The notes under the pieces are model-generated. The model was not told where the DNA came from. It did no database searches and saw nothing but the letters and a program-made list of their open reading frames with translations. Shown here in pieces: positions 38,132 through 47,770 of a stretch of 64,000 bases of DNA. Source of the DNA: Thioalkalivibrio sp. ALJT (GTDB lineage Bacteria > Pseudomonadota > Gammaproteobacteria > Ectothiorhodospirales > Ectothiorhodospiraceae). Every line of letters starts with the position of its first letter. The stretch's first letter is position 1. The stretch is from contig NZ_KB907123.1 in the NCBI RefSeq assembly GCF_000381825.1, positions 86,021-150,020 on the forward strand, read 5' to 3'. The position numbers were made by a program, and so were the translations under genes.

Positions 38132-39643
38132 TCAGCGCTGCCCTTTGGGGTCGTCGTCACCCAGCGCCTGTGCCAGTGTTTCGCTGACGATGCGCATGAC
38201 CTCGATGCGGGCGTAACGTTTGTCGTTCGCCGGGATGATGTGCCAGGGCGCGTACTCGGTGCCGGTTCGGATGATCATCTCGTTGACCGCCGCCTTGTAG
38301 TCGTCCCACCGCTCGCGGTTGCGCCAGTCCTCGTCCGTAATCTTGTGTTTCTTGTACGGGGTCTCCTTGCGTGCCTCGAACCGTCGTAACTGCTCGTCGC
38401 GGTCGATGCTCAGCCAGAACTTCAGTACGGTCACACCGTGTTCCGCGAGCTGCGCCTCGAAATTGTTGATCTCGTGATAGGCGCGCCGCCATTCCGCCTC
38501 CGTGGCAAAGCCCTCGACCCGCTCGACCAGCACCCGTCCGTACCAGGAGCGGTCAAAAATGGTCCAGTAACCGTCACGCGGCATCTGACGCCAGAACCGC
38601 CACAGATAGTGATGCGACGCCTCTTCGTCATTTGGCGCCGCAACCGGGACGACCCGGTAGAGACGGGCATCCAGCGCCTCGGTCAGCCGCCGGATGGCAC
38701 CCCCCTTGCCACCCGCATCCGAACCCTCGAACACCACAACCACGGCATGGCGCGCCTCGAAACCCCGCCAGCCCAACCGGTTGATGCGGGGGTCCAGCGC
38801 CTTGCGGGCCTGCTTGTACTCCGCCCGGTCGAGCTGCAGGCTCAGGTCCAGTTGGTCGAGGATGGTCACCTGCGCCGATGCGCTGTCGGGCAGGGCCGGG
38901 GCATGCGAGGTGCGGACCGTTTCTCGCGGTTCGGCCGAGCTCAGACGGGTCTCGATCGCGCGCAGCAGCGTCTTGCCCGCCGTCAGGTCGCGAAAACGCT
39001 GGTCGGTCGCCTCGATCAAATACCAGGGCGCATGGCCCGTGTCCGTCTCGCGGATGACTCGGGTCGCGATCGAAAGGAAAGAGCCGTAATGTTCCGCGGC
39101 CTGCGCCGTTTCCGGGGCCATGTGCCAGTGACTCTGCGGGTCCTTGCGGCGTTTCTCGACCCGGCGCGCCTGCTCGTCCCGGGGCAGATGCAGCCAGAAC
39201 TTCACCAGCAGCGCTCCGCCGTCGATCAGCATCTGCTCCACCGCACGGATGCGTTCAAGCTCTGCACCGACGCCTTCGGCATCGACACCCTGCTGCAGAA
39301 ACTCCTGGATCAGCCGGCTGTACCAGGCACCGAACATCACGCTGACGTTCCCCGCCGCGGGCATCTTGCGCCAGTACCGCCACCAGCGTGGGCGCTGCAG
39401 CTCTTCATCGGTCTCGTCCCAGAACACGTGGGTCTGCACCCCGCGCGAATCCAGCCACTCGAGCAACCGATTGACCATCGCACCCTTGCCGGCCCCGGCC
39501 ACCCCGCAGACCAGCAGGATCACTGGCAGCCCCCGCTGACGGGCCAGCCGCTGAGCATGCAGCAACGCAAGCCGCAGATCGGGCTCGGCCTGCTTGAAGT
39601 CGGCCTTGCTGACCGAACGCCCCAACTCTGCAGCCTCGAACAT
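38132..39643 (-). CDS. pap: Polyphosphate:AMP phosphotransferase (two-domain PPK2)
   Basis: The enzyme moves phosphate from polyphosphate to AMP to give ADP. The 503-residue protein contains two PPK2 domains. Domain 1 has Walker A GVAGAGKGAM (about residue 46) and WDETDEELQRPRWWRYW. Domain 2 has GSDAGGKGGAI (about 301), NDEEASHHYLWRFWRQMP and DRSWYGRVLVERV. Two fused domains are typical of class II PPK2 (Pap). The start ATG at 39643 opens MFEAAELGRSVSK; the longer upstream frame runs into the CRISPR array and is not real. Confidence 0.93.
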   Translation of the reverse strand: MFEAAELGRSVSKADFKQAEPDLRLALLHAQRLARQRGLPVILLVCGVAGAGKGAMVNRLLEWLDSRGVQTHVFWDETDEELQRPRWWRYWRKMPAAGNVSVMFGAWYSRLIQEFLQQGVDAEGVGAELERIRAVEQMLIDGGALLVKFWLHLPRDEQARRVEKRRKDPQSHWHMAPETAQAAEHYGSFLSIATRVIRETDTGHAPWYLIEATDQRFRDLTAGKTLLRAIETRLSSAEPRETVRTSHAPALPDSASAQVTILDQLDLSLQLDRAEYKQARKALDPRINRLGWRGFEARHAVVVVFEGSDAGGKGGAIRRLTEALDARLYRVVPVAAPNDEEASHHYLWRFWRQMPRDGYWTIFDRSWYGRVLVERVEGFATEAEWRRAYHEINNFEAQLAEHGVTVLKFWLSIDRDEQLRRFEARKETPYKKHKITDEDWRNRERWDDYKAAVNEMIIRTGTEYAPWHIIPANDKRYARIEVMRIVSETLAQALGDDDPKGQR

Positions 39644-39809
39644 CCGCAACCCCTCCACGCGTTCACGACAGGAACCCCCGAACAGCAAGCCAAACGCTAA
39701 CACAGGGGGGCGCGCTGCCGCGGTCTTGCCTGTCCCCAACGCGACAGAGATTGGCGAGGCGGGTAGTACCAGGAGATATCCTGGTCCCGCCATGTGCCGA
39801 GCGTCGCGG

Positions 39810-41524
39810 ATTTCAATGAGGCCGGAGCTAAAGGCTCCGGGTAGCACCTACCTGAACAACGGGCAGCGCGCCGTTGTTTCGCTGCTTCAATGAGGCCGGA
39901 GCTAAAGGCTCCGGGTAGCATCTCGCCATCATCAGTGACGGTCCAACCATACGCAGCTTCAATGAGGCCGGAGCTAAAGGCTCCGGGTAGCCGCCCCAGC
40001 GCGGGTAGACGGACCCCCACGTGTTCATCGGGCTTCAATGAGGCCGGAGCTAAAGGCTCCGGGTAGCACGAGTACAGCCGTCAGGCGGCTCGGTCCATGC
40101 AGCAGCTTCAATGAGGCCGGAGCTAAAGGCTCCGGGTAGCCAGTCGTGGTGGACCTACGAGGAAAACCCCGAGCCTGCTTCAATGAGGCCGGAGCTAAAG
40201 GCTCCGGGTAGCCCGGGTCCACCGGAAAGTAGCTGGACAGGGTGGGCTGCTTCAATGAGGCCGGAGCTAAAGGCTCCGGGTAGCGCGGTGTACAACCCCT
40301 CTCCGAATTTGGATATCAACTGGCTTCAATGAGGCCGGAGCTAAAGGCTCCGGGTAGCGCCCCGGGATGGTCTTCGACGACCTCGAGCCGGGCGCTTCAA
40401 TGAGGCCGGAGCTAAAGGCTCCGGGTAGCCAGGTTTAGGTAAGTCCTTGAAATCCCACGAATCCCGGCTTCAATGAGGCCGGAGCTAAAGGCTCCGGGTA
40501 GCAAGGCACGCCTGGAAGAGGTGATGCCCTTGATTGGCGCGGCTTCAATGAGGCCGGAGCTAAAGGCTCCGGGTAGCGGCCGGAAAAGCTGGGGGCCAGC
40601 GTGTGGGGTGCTGCTTCAATGAGGCCGGAGCTAAAGGCTCCGGGTAGCGCAATCACCCGAGTTGCCACCGGCGTCTGCAATACGCTTCAATGAGGCCGGA
40701 GCTAAAGGCTCCGGGTAGCGAAGCGGGTATCGATACGAGTGGGGTGGTGTCCTACCTGGCTTCAATGAGGCCGGAGCTAAAGGCTCCGGGTAGCTAGCCC
40801 GTTGTGCTCGTGTTTCCTTTCTCAATCACGAGCTTCAATGAGGCCGGAGCTAAAGGCTCCGGGTAGCGGCCACACGACGTCCCGGCCACGCAGCCGCTCG
40901 CTGTGCTTCAATGAGGCCGGAGCTAAAGGCTCCGGGTAGCTTCGGGCTGGCGGATTAGAAAGAATGGCGCGGCGGAATTGCTTCAATGAGGCCGGAGCTA
41001 AAGGCTCCGGGTAGCTCTTCAGATGCGTCTCGCCCCGCCGCCGAATCACCCGCTTCAATGAGGCCGGAGCTAAAGGCTCCGGGTAGCACGTCGAAGCCAT
41101 ATCGAATAGAAGATATACAGTCTACGCTTCAATGAGGCCGGAGCTAAAGGCTCCGGGTAGCGTCCGCGAGGATGCCGACGTGGCACGGGGCCTTGCCGGG
41201 GCTTCAATGAGGCCGGAGCTAAAGGCTCCGGGTAGCGAGAGATATCAAGAACAAGTTTCTTCTTTGAAAGAAGCTTCAATGAGGCCGGAGCTAAAGGCTC
41301 CGGGTAGCAACCACTATATGACAATCAGATCGAAATTCTGACTGCTTCAATGAGGCCGGAGCTAAAGGCTCCGGGTAGCCCTGGTGGCTCAGGAAGCCGC
41401 GTGGACTCTCGATCTGGCTTCAATGAGGCCGGAGCTAAAGGCTCCGGGTAGCAAGCTAATTTCGGGGCGCGGCTTGTGCAATAAAATGGCTTCAATGAGG
41501 CCGGAGCTAAAGGCTCCGGGTAGC
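39810..41524 (-). CRISPR. Type I-G CRISPR array, 24 repeats and 23 spacers
   Basis: Twenty-four 36-nt repeats alternate with 35-40 nt spacers. On the plus strand each repeat begins GCTTCAATGAGG and contains the perfect stem CCGGAGC/GCTCCGG with a TAAAG loop. Transcription is assigned to the minus strand because the repeat then ends ATTGAAGC, the usual crRNA 5' handle. The leader then lies next to cas2, and the only altered repeat (39810-39845, first two plus-strand bases AT instead of GC) falls at the leader-distal end. All other repeats are identical, which suggests a recently active array. Open frames across the array are repeat artefacts. Confidence 0.98.
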
Positions 41525-41728
41525 AGACCCAGATTCGAGGCGCTTGGCACTTGCATTGTAGAGGTGCTTTGCGAGTGGTGTCGCGGTCGGGTGTGGTGCG
41601 TTCCAGGGCGTGGTTGGAACGCGGCTATCAGGTGCGCAAAAAAGTCCGAATTGACAAGGAGTTGAGCAACCGCGAGTGCTGCCCGGGGATTTTTGCATCA
41701 TTGGACCGCTCGCGTCATTCCGGCAGTT
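41525..41728 (-). promoter_or_regulatory. CRISPR leader with predicted array promoter
   Basis: The 204 bases between cas2 and the first repeat contain, on the minus strand, TACAAT at 41555-41560 as a -10 and GCGACA at 41579-41584 as a -35 with an 18-base spacer. Transcription would begin about 24 bases before the first repeat. A T-rich block (GGACTTTTTTGCG) lies further upstream. No other gene is seen here. Confidence 0.7.
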
Positions 41729-42022
41729 CTACACAATGATTGACTCTCGCTGAACCGCTTTGAAGGTCTTGCCCAGGCTGGTTACCCGGGGGTCTACGGC
41801 GTCGGCTGGGCCAAGGTCCATCAGGAGGACGTGGTCCTCGCGGTGGTGGATGATCTGATCAAGCGTGGCGGTTAGGTCTGCATGGCGCCGGCTGTTCATT
41901 CTGCACTGAAAAACGGAGAGTTGCAGCCACTCTCCGTAGCCTTTCATGACCTTGAAGACGGCCCGCCATCGCTTGGGGTCGCTGATGTCGTAGGTGACTA
42001 GATAGAGGTGTTCGTTCTTCAT
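41729..42022 (-). CDS. cas2: CRISPR adaptation protein Cas2
   Basis: Cas2 dimers form the core of the Cas1-Cas2 spacer integration complex. The 97-residue protein has the ferredoxin-like fold with the conserved first-strand Asp in [14 protein letters not shown] (about residue 11). The start ATG at 42022 is set by family length; the longer upstream frame overlaps cas4-1. It is the last gene of the cas operon, 13 nt after cas4-1 and directly before the leader. Confidence 0.96.
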   Translation of the reverse strand: MKNEHLYLVTYDISDPKRWRAVFKVMKGYGEWLQLSVFQCRMNSRRHADLTATLDQIIHHREDHVLLMDLGPADAVDPRVTSLGKTFKAVQRESIIV

Positions 42023-42035
42023 GCGTCCTCCAGTC

Positions 42036-43763
42036 TCAGCGGGTGGTGAAGCCAGGCAGTTGGTCGAGTTCGCCCTGTAGATGGCGCCCGAGTAGTCGGC
42101 TTTGCAGCTCCAGGATGCGACGGTAGCTGACGCGGTATCCGAAAATAGGGTGGGTGATCTCCTGGTTGAGACGTCGCTCGATGGTGCCGAGGAAGCGCTT
42201 GCGTCCGTCAGGGGTGAGGTTGCAGGCGTCTGCGGCGGTGATGAAGTCGGTCGGGCGGACCTCGCCATTGTTAATGGCGGAAAGAACGGCGGATTCGGCA
42301 ATCAAGGGCCGAAAAGGCTCCATCATGTCGAGGGCCAGAGCGGGTCGGCCATAGCGGGGCTGGTGGTAGAAGCCGCGATAGGGATCGAAGCCAACGGCCG
42401 ACAAAGCCACGGTGAAACTGCGGCTGAGCACGCTGTAGGCGTAGGACAGGAGGGCATTTACCGGGTCAGGGGGAGGCCTTCGGCGTCGCCGGGCGAAGTC
42501 GAAGGTGAAGCTCTTCTTGTCGGGGTCGGATTTGATGAGCTGGCCAAAGACCCGAAAATAGCGTGCGGCAGCCGCGCCCTCGATGCCGAGCAATTCCTGC
42601 AAGGAGCTGGCCTTGCGTACACTGCGGGCATCTTGGCGCAGTTGGGCGAGAAGTTCGAGAGGTTCTGTGTCGCCGCGCCAGTTCCTGCGTAGGAGGGTGC
42701 GGCTGTTCATGATCTTGCTCTCGACCAAGCTTTTGGCAATCTGCAGGCAGCGCCAGTTTTCGAAACTGGCTGCGTACTGCGCGGTGCGCAGTTCCACGTT
42801 TTTGTGCCCTACACCCTGGCTGTGGCCGATAAACCATCCCCCGTAGGAATGCCAGGAGATGGGAATCTCGCGGCGCATGAGTTCGGTCAGTGTGGGTGAG
42901 GTCACATAGACGTTGCCCATGAGCACCAGTTGTGAGATGTCCATGATGCGGGCCTTTTGTACTACCTCGTCTTTCACCGAGATCACGAGTTCTTCGCCCT
43001 TGCGGGTGACTTTTGCGCTATGCGATTGCACGTACAGGGGGAGTGCTTCGTCCTGTTGTACGGAGAGTGGACGGGGCGGGTTCTCGCCGCGTCGGAGGAA
43101 GTTGACTTCATCGGGCAGGCAAATGCCTACAAGGGAGCAGCGCGGACATTGGGGGCTGTCTTCGAGCGGCGGCGGGATCTGACCGGCGTCGGCCATGGAA
43201 CGCAGGCCGGTGATGGCCCGGACTGTGGCTTCGCGCAGTTCGTCATCAAACTCGACATGCACGCGTTCGCGCGAACCGGCGAAGTAAAGCACCCCGCTGC
43301 TGCACCGGTATCCGTGGTCTTCGAGCAGCATGCCTTGCACGCAAAGCTGAATACGTTCCGGTTCGTATGCACCTTTGGCCACGTGGGGGCGTTTGCCGCG
43401 CTTGTAGTCCACGGGGGTGACGCCACCCTCACCGTCTTCTTCCAGCAGGTCGAGCTTGCCGATCAGACCCAGCCGGTTGGATGACAGCTCGACGGAGCGT
43501 GCGTGGAAAGGTTCGATCTCTTCATCGGGCGCAGGGGCCTTGCCCGATTGCCGGTCGACCCTGCGGTGAACGCGCCGACCGTCCACCGTGTCTCCGCTGT
43601 CCGCCCACTCGCCCTGCACCCACTCCAGGTAAGCCAGGCGCGGGCAATAGGCAAACTCGTTGATCATGCGCGCGGGCAGCAACGGCTGGTCGCCGGTCAA
43701 CTCGGGAAACGGCAGCGGCAGCTCCGGCTGACGTTCCGGTCGCGGTTCTCCGGATTCGCTCAT
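42036..43763 (-). CDS. cas4-cas1: Cas4-Cas1 fusion protein
   Basis: This fusion joins PAM-dependent prespacer trimming (Cas4) to spacer integration (Cas1) and is a marker of type I-G/I-U. Residues about 25-220 are Cas4: [12 protein letters not shown] supplies the N-terminal cluster cysteine, PVDYKRGK the nuclease motif, and [10 protein letters not shown] (about 207) the C-terminal Fe-S cysteines. Residues about 235-575 are Cas1, with the metal-binding His and Asp in [16 protein letters not shown]. The third expected acidic residue appears as Ser in [10 protein letters not shown]. The start ATG at 43763 follows AGGGGATGAGGC. Confidence 0.94.
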   Translation of the reverse strand: MSESGEPRPERQPELPLPFPELTGDQPLLPARMINEFAYCPRLAYLEWVQGEWADSGDTVDGRRVHRRVDRQSGKAPAPDEEIEPFHARSVELSSNRLGLIGKLDLLEEDGEGGVTPVDYKRGKRPHVAKGAYEPERIQLCVQGMLLEDHGYRCSSGVLYFAGSRERVHVEFDDELREATVRAITGLRSMADAGQIPPPLEDSPQCPRCSLVGICLPDEVNFLRRGENPPRPLSVQQDEALPLYVQSHSAKVTRKGEELVISVKDEVVQKARIMDISQLVLMGNVYVTSPTLTELMRREIPISWHSYGGWFIGHSQGVGHKNVELRTAQYAASFENWRCLQIAKSLVESKIMNSRTLLRRNWRGDTEPLELLAQLRQDARSVRKASSLQELLGIEGAAAARYFRVFGQLIKSDPDKKSFTFDFARRRRRPPPDPVNALLSYAYSVLSRSFTVALSAVGFDPYRGFYHQPRYGRPALALDMMEPFRPLIAESAVLSAINNGEVRPTDFITAADACNLTPDGRKRFLGTIERRLNQEITHPIFGYRVSYRRILELQSRLLGRHLQGELDQLPGFTTR

Positions 43764-43857
43764 TGCCTCATCCCCTGAACACCCTCCCGTTTTCCATTTA
43801 GCAGGAAGCGCCCAGGTTTGCAGGCGATGGCACTGTTGGAGTCTCATGCCACCACAC

Positions 43858-43880
43858 GTGTACTACAATACGTAATACAC
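43858..43880. promoter_or_regulatory. Probable operator of the RHH antitoxin
   Basis: The sequence GTGTACTAC-aatac-GTAATACAC is an inverted repeat with 8 of 9 paired positions on each side. It ends 17 bases before the antitoxin start. Ribbon-helix-helix antitoxins typically autoregulate from such a site; this role is inferred. Confidence 0.6.
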
Positions 43881-43897
43881 AGATGAGGGTGTGGTCG

Positions 43898-44188
43898 ATG
43901 AGTATGCTGAACGTCCGCCTCCCGGATGATCTCGAGCGCCGCCTTGCGGAGGAAGCCGCACGGGCCGATATGCCCCGCTCCGAGCTGGTGCGCGCCGCCA
44001 TCGACGAAATGCTGGAACGCAGGGCCACCGAGCGACGTGAACGCCAGCTTGAAGGAGCGGCACGGGTGATCGCGGAGGATCCAGAGCTCTACCAGGAGGC
44101 CCGCGACATGGCAGAGCAATTCCTGCCACTGGAAAGCGAGGCACCAGATCCAGACGGCGAAGCGGATGGCGGACCTTGGTGGCGATAA
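43898..44188 (+). CDS. Ribbon-helix-helix (CopG-type) antitoxin
   Basis: This 96-residue protein has an N-terminal RHH DNA-binding domain (MLNVRLPDDLERRLAEEAAR, residues about 3-45) and an acidic, probably disordered C-terminal tail that should bind the toxin. It overlaps the MazF-type toxin gene by 13 nt and has an inverted-repeat operator upstream. The pair lies inside the cas operon, between cas4-1 and csb2, on the opposite strand. The start ATG at 43898 follows GAGGGTG. Confidence 0.88.
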   Translation: MSMLNVRLPDDLERRLAEEAARADMPRSELVRAAIDEMLERRATERRERQLEGAARVIAEDPELYQEARDMAEQFLPLESEAPDPDGEADGGPWWR

Positions 44189-44550
44189 AGGAGGTTCCGG
44201 TACGGCGAGGCGAGGTATGGGTAGCGCGCCTGAACCCCAACCACGGACGGGAGATCGGCAAGACGCGGCCGGTACTCGTCCTTCAGGCCAACGCCCTGAT
44301 TCGTGGCGGGCTCCCGACCATCCTGGTGGCCCCGTTCAGCACGCAGTTCCGCAAGGGGCTGGAGCCCCTCCGGGTGCCGATTTCGGCGCGCGATCGCCTG
44401 CTGATCGACTCCTGGGTCTGCGTGGAACAGCTCCGGGCACTTGATGCATCGCGCTTCGGCGAAGGCCCTCTGGCCAGCCTTTCCAGGACGGAACTACAAG
44501 CTGTCGAGGGCGCCCTGCTGGATGTTCTGGGGATTGCTCTGTATCAGTGA
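44176..44550 (+). CDS. MazF/PemK-type mRNA interferase toxin
   Basis: This 124-residue toxin of the MazF/PemK family probably cleaves single-stranded RNA. The family pattern RRGEVWVARLNPNHGREIGKTRPVLVLQ (read as separate motifs RGEVW and KTRPVLVL) occupies residues 10-37. The strand LVAPFSTQ and the C-terminal LDVLG helix complete the fold. The start is TTG at 44176 or GTG at 44179. Its 3' end overlaps the convergent csb2 stop by 7 nt, so the two transcripts are partly antisense to each other. Confidence 0.88.
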   Translation: MVAIKEVPVRRGEVWVARLNPNHGREIGKTRPVLVLQANALIRGGLPTILVAPFSTQFRKGLEPLRVPISARDRLLIDSWVCVEQLRALDASRFGEGPLASLSRTELQAVEGALLDVLGIALYQ

Positions 44551-46721
44551 GCTGGCTTGAAGAGCCCATTGCCCCCATGACTGCCACGCCCCAACAGTAA
44601 CGGACCAGCAATTGCCTGAGCGAACTCGAGCTGAAGCCAGGCCTTCGGTTGCCCTCCGTTTGGTCCATGGTGATAGTCCCGGACTCGTATCGCAGGAATG
44701 GGAAGTCCGCGACGTTGGCACTCCATCTGAACGTCCCGCTCGATCGCCGCCCTCTCTTTTCCGGGTTTGAGATGGCGCGTGCTCCAGTAAGGTGTCACCG
44801 TCTCCCATTTCCGGGCCGCCCGGAGTAGATGGTCTTCCGGATCCAAAGTCGATTCCCTCTCCAGGTGAAGTCTGCCGAGATGTCGCATATTGATCCATTC
44901 TAGGGAGCTGACGACGCGGTCGAAGAACACCAAGTCCGAGTACCGGATGGGTGTCGATCGATCGCACGCCCACGGTGCGAAGACGTATATCCGGTCGACA
45001 AGCCCGTCTCCGTCGGTATCATCCGCAGCCAGAAAGATATGGTTATGCCGCCCCCCGGCTGAAGCCGGCCTTCCATCCTGTTCGTGGCCCGAGAACAGTC
45101 GAGGAATGGATCGACCCCGTTGACCCTCATCGCGCGCACGCGCCATCAAGGCGCGGCGAACCGAAGATAGCAAGCTTCTATGATTACCGACGGAAACCTG
45201 GGCCTTCGGGGGAAGCTTGAAGGCGAAAGTATCACGGGATCGCCGCCGGTCTGGCGCGAAAAGCCCCAACCCCATGAAACGACCATCACCGATAAGCAAA
45301 GGACCCGTGCACGGCTCTGCAAAAGTGATCTCAACATGGTAACGGCGCCGCGGTTCAAATCGTTCAGGCGCTTCATAGCCATTGACGCACATTCCCTTCT
45401 TGTCGAAAGGCTCGCGTTGAACATGAATGGTCTCTACGGGTGTCCTCACTCCTGCGTGACGCAATGAGTTCAGAACAGTTCCAGCCACCCGGCTTTCATG
45501 ATCCGCGCGTTCCGCGGCCGAGACACGACCTTTCGGCCGCTTCAGTGGGAGCACCATGGGGGTGACCGTTCGCCAAGTCCGAAATCCGCCTCCGTTTTCG
45601 CCCACTCCATAGTGGTCCAGCATCCCGGTCTCGCTAGCCCGCACTAACTGGGGCTGGTTCTCGTCGACGATCTCCCCCTCTTCAGTAACACCCAGATGAA
45701 TGGCACCTGCCGCCCATTCGACCTCCCGAGCGGGGATGGGACAGTTGGGCGGGATCGTGAGCATGACTCGGCGCAGGGCGTGATCGGCAAACTCCGAGCC
45801 TATCGATGGCAACGGTGTAATCATCACCCGCTTGGCCTTGTCTTCAGCCGTTGCGCCTCGACCTATGATGATCCGCCCGACCAACTCCTTGCCGAAGGCA
45901 TGGCCAAGGAGGTGAGCCAGCCGATCGCGAACCTGCCCGGTCAACCAAGTTGCGCGACGCTGCGGTATCGGATGAAAGCCTGAACCCTTCTCGGAACTCG
46001 AAATCAGGTCGAACAACAATCTGACCGGCTTGGCGTTGTAGGTCACCGTTCGGAAACGGGGCGGAGGGGCCTGGGTCAAGTGTCCGCCGATAAGGCGCTC
46101 CCTCTGCGCGGCAAACCGCTTTTGCAGTGACTCGAAGCTCCCGGGTGCCGGAGCCCTCAGGGAAACACCCCTTTCCCTGTTCTCTCCACAAGGGCGATAG
46201 AGGATCAGGCCGTTCTCCATCAACTGTGTCTCGGCATCCTCAGGAGTCGTCAGCTCAGTCTCGGCATATGCCATATCGATACCACGCCCCAACTGGTAGA
46301 GACGCTCGGCAACGGCGGCGATCTCCTGGCCCCGCTCTCTTTCTCCCAACGGGAGGTTCCAGAGATAACTAACCGGGGCCTCGGCCTCGAAAAATCGGGG
46401 CTGCACGTGTTTCTGCGCCCCTCGTATCTCGGGTACCTTGCGTGGGTCGCCGCCCTTCGTATCGAGGTCATTGTTCGGCATGAACATGTCCACAGCTCCG
46501 CCCCGCCGGGACGGAGGGACAGCGATCCAAGGCGGCGGAAGCTCGGCCAGCCAATCGAACAGAGAAGCCAGCTCGTCGGCACGACCATCAGGCTCGCCGA
46601 CAAGTGCGCCCGCGACCAGCGCCTGGTAGAGCCGAAACGGAGAGGGCGGCCACTCGGGCAGACCATGATAGCGCTGCCCTGGCAACCGGACTTTCAGCAA
46701 CAATGCGGATTCGGCCATCAT
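44544..46721 (-). CDS. csb2: Csb2 (Cas5-Cas6 fusion) of the type I-G effector
   Basis: Csb2 combines the Cas5 role (binding the crRNA 5' handle) with the Cas6 role (cutting repeat RNA at the hairpin base). The 725-residue protein begins LLLKVRLPGQRYHGLPEWPPSPFRLYQALV, the GSU0054-type start (given here as overlapping short motifs KVRLPGQRYHG and WPPSPFRLYQ). It has two glycine-rich RAMP loops, GPLLIGDGRFMGLGLF (about 470) and GPLLLGRGSHGGNGLF at the C-terminus. It seems longer than the roughly 500 residues I recall for the family. It lies 8 nt after csb1. Confidence 0.9.
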   Translation of the reverse strand: MMAESALLLKVRLPGQRYHGLPEWPPSPFRLYQALVAGALVGEPDGRADELASLFDWLAELPPPWIAVPPSRRGGAVDMFMPNNDLDTKGGDPRKVPEIRGAQKHVQPRFFEAEAPVSYLWNLPLGERERGQEIAAVAERLYQLGRGIDMAYAETELTTPEDAETQLMENGLILYRPCGENRERGVSLRAPAPGSFESLQKRFAAQRERLIGGHLTQAPPPRFRTVTYNAKPVRLLFDLISSSEKGSGFHPIPQRRATWLTGQVRDRLAHLLGHAFGKELVGRIIIGRGATAEDKAKRVMITPLPSIGSEFADHALRRVMLTIPPNCPIPAREVEWAAGAIHLGVTEEGEIVDENQPQLVRASETGMLDHYGVGENGGGFRTWRTVTPMVLPLKRPKGRVSAAERADHESRVAGTVLNSLRHAGVRTPVETIHVQREPFDKKGMCVNGYEAPERFEPRRRYHVEITFAEPCTGPLLIGDGRFMGLGLFAPDRRRSRDTFAFKLPPKAQVSVGNHRSLLSSVRRALMARARDEGQRGRSIPRLFSGHEQDGRPASAGGRHNHIFLAADDTDGDGLVDRIYVFAPWACDRSTPIRYSDLVFFDRVVSSLEWINMRHLGRLHLERESTLDPEDHLLRAARKWETVTPYWSTRHLKPGKERAAIERDVQMECQRRGLPIPAIRVRDYHHGPNGGQPKAWLQLEFAQAIAGPLLLGRGSHGGNGLFKPAH

Positions 46722-46729
46722 CCGACTCC

Positions 46730-47770
46730 TTATTTGTCTTTCTTGGCCACGTCCTGCTTGGCAAGCTTCTTGTCGAACTCGTAGATCCCACCCTCACCCA
46801 CACCGAACTCACGCGCAGCTTCCCGGGCATACCCCTCGGCAATTTCCAGGCTCAGGTCCAGATCGATCCGCTGGCCATTCCGGTTGATCTGCTGCCACGT
46901 GCCGGGTTCGTCGAAATCGGGAGTGATCAGGCAGCCCTGACGCAGGAAGCCATCCTGCGGGTCAGTGGCCGAAATCAGGGCGAGACCCAAAATGTAGCGT
47001 TGCAAGGCTTCGGCGTTGTCCCCCTTGAGGTGGCGGAGCGCCACCAGGTTCACAGTGACATCTCGGTAGATTCCTCCCCGAACGACAATCCCCCCAACAC
47101 CATCGGCTGGGTTGTGGACAAAACCACGCTGCGCCAGGGGGCTCTTGGAGTTTCCCTCCGCCTTTTCCTTTTCCTTTTCATCAAAGACCTCGAGTTCGGC
47201 GTAATCCACCGGGGGGATATAGGTGGCCGCCCTGGAAATCTTGTCGACATCCCAGGCACGGATGACCGAGTTGACCAGGCGCGGCAACTTGGTCTGACTG
47301 TCTCGGGAATCCCAGGCACCGAATACCAGCGAGGTGGGGGCCAGTTTGGCCATGGGTTCGGCATCACCCTCCTTGTCGAACGCGGCAAAGGCCTTTCGCG
47401 CCTCGTCCGAAAGTTCGCGTGTCGAACGCACCAGTGCATCACCCAGCCGGTGGCCCGCATCAAGCATGGACACGGTGCGCCCGTTCTCGAGCTTGATGTC
47501 GACCTGCGGGACCAGATCCTTGTAGCGCTCCTTGAACAGTGGCTCCATGCGGTTGGCCTGTGAACCCACCGAATCCATCTGCGCTACTTTGGTGCCATCG
47601 GAGAGATCATCAATCACATACCCAATATTGGCGTACGTCGGCGGGAAGATGACACCTCCCTCACCCTCGACCGGCAACATCTTCTGCCGTAGATGCAAGG
47701 CCACAGGTCCGGAATCGCTCACAAACGAGTCCAGAAGTTCCTTGGTTACAGCTTGAGTCTCAGCCATCAT
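46730..47770 (-). CDS. csb1: Csb1 (Cas7 backbone subunit)
   Basis: Csb1 is the Cas7-type subunit that coats the spacer part of crRNA in the I-G effector. The 346-residue protein shows the GSU0053-family pattern: MDSVGSQANRMEPLF (about 68), HRLGDALVRST (about 104), and LVFGAWDSRDSQTKLPRLV (about 150). The start ATGATG at 47770/47767 overlaps the csb3 stop, so the subunits are translationally coupled. The basic C-terminus (KKLAKQDVAKKDK) is unusual-looking but in frame. Confidence 0.93.
   Translation of the reverse strand: MMAETQAVTKELLDSFVSDSGPVALHLRQKMLPVEGEGGVIFPPTYANIGYVIDDLSDGTKVAQMDSVGSQANRMEPLFKERYKDLVPQVDIKLENGRTVSMLDAGHRLGDALVRSTRELSDEARKAFAAFDKEGDAEPMAKLAPTSLVFGAWDSRDSQTKLPRLVNSVIRAWDVDKISRAATYIPPVDYAELEVFDEKEKEKAEGNSKSPLAQRGFVHNPADGVGGIVVRGGIYRDVTVNLVALRHLKGDNAEALQRYILGLALISATDPQDGFLRQGCLITPDFDEPGTWQQINRNGQRIDLDLSLEIAEGYAREAAREFGVGEGGIYEFDKKLAKQDVAKKDK

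Noticed and set aside
39697-41344. Short open frames across the array with repeated GAFSSGLIE or RPELKAPGS
   Set aside because: They are translations of CRISPR repeats.
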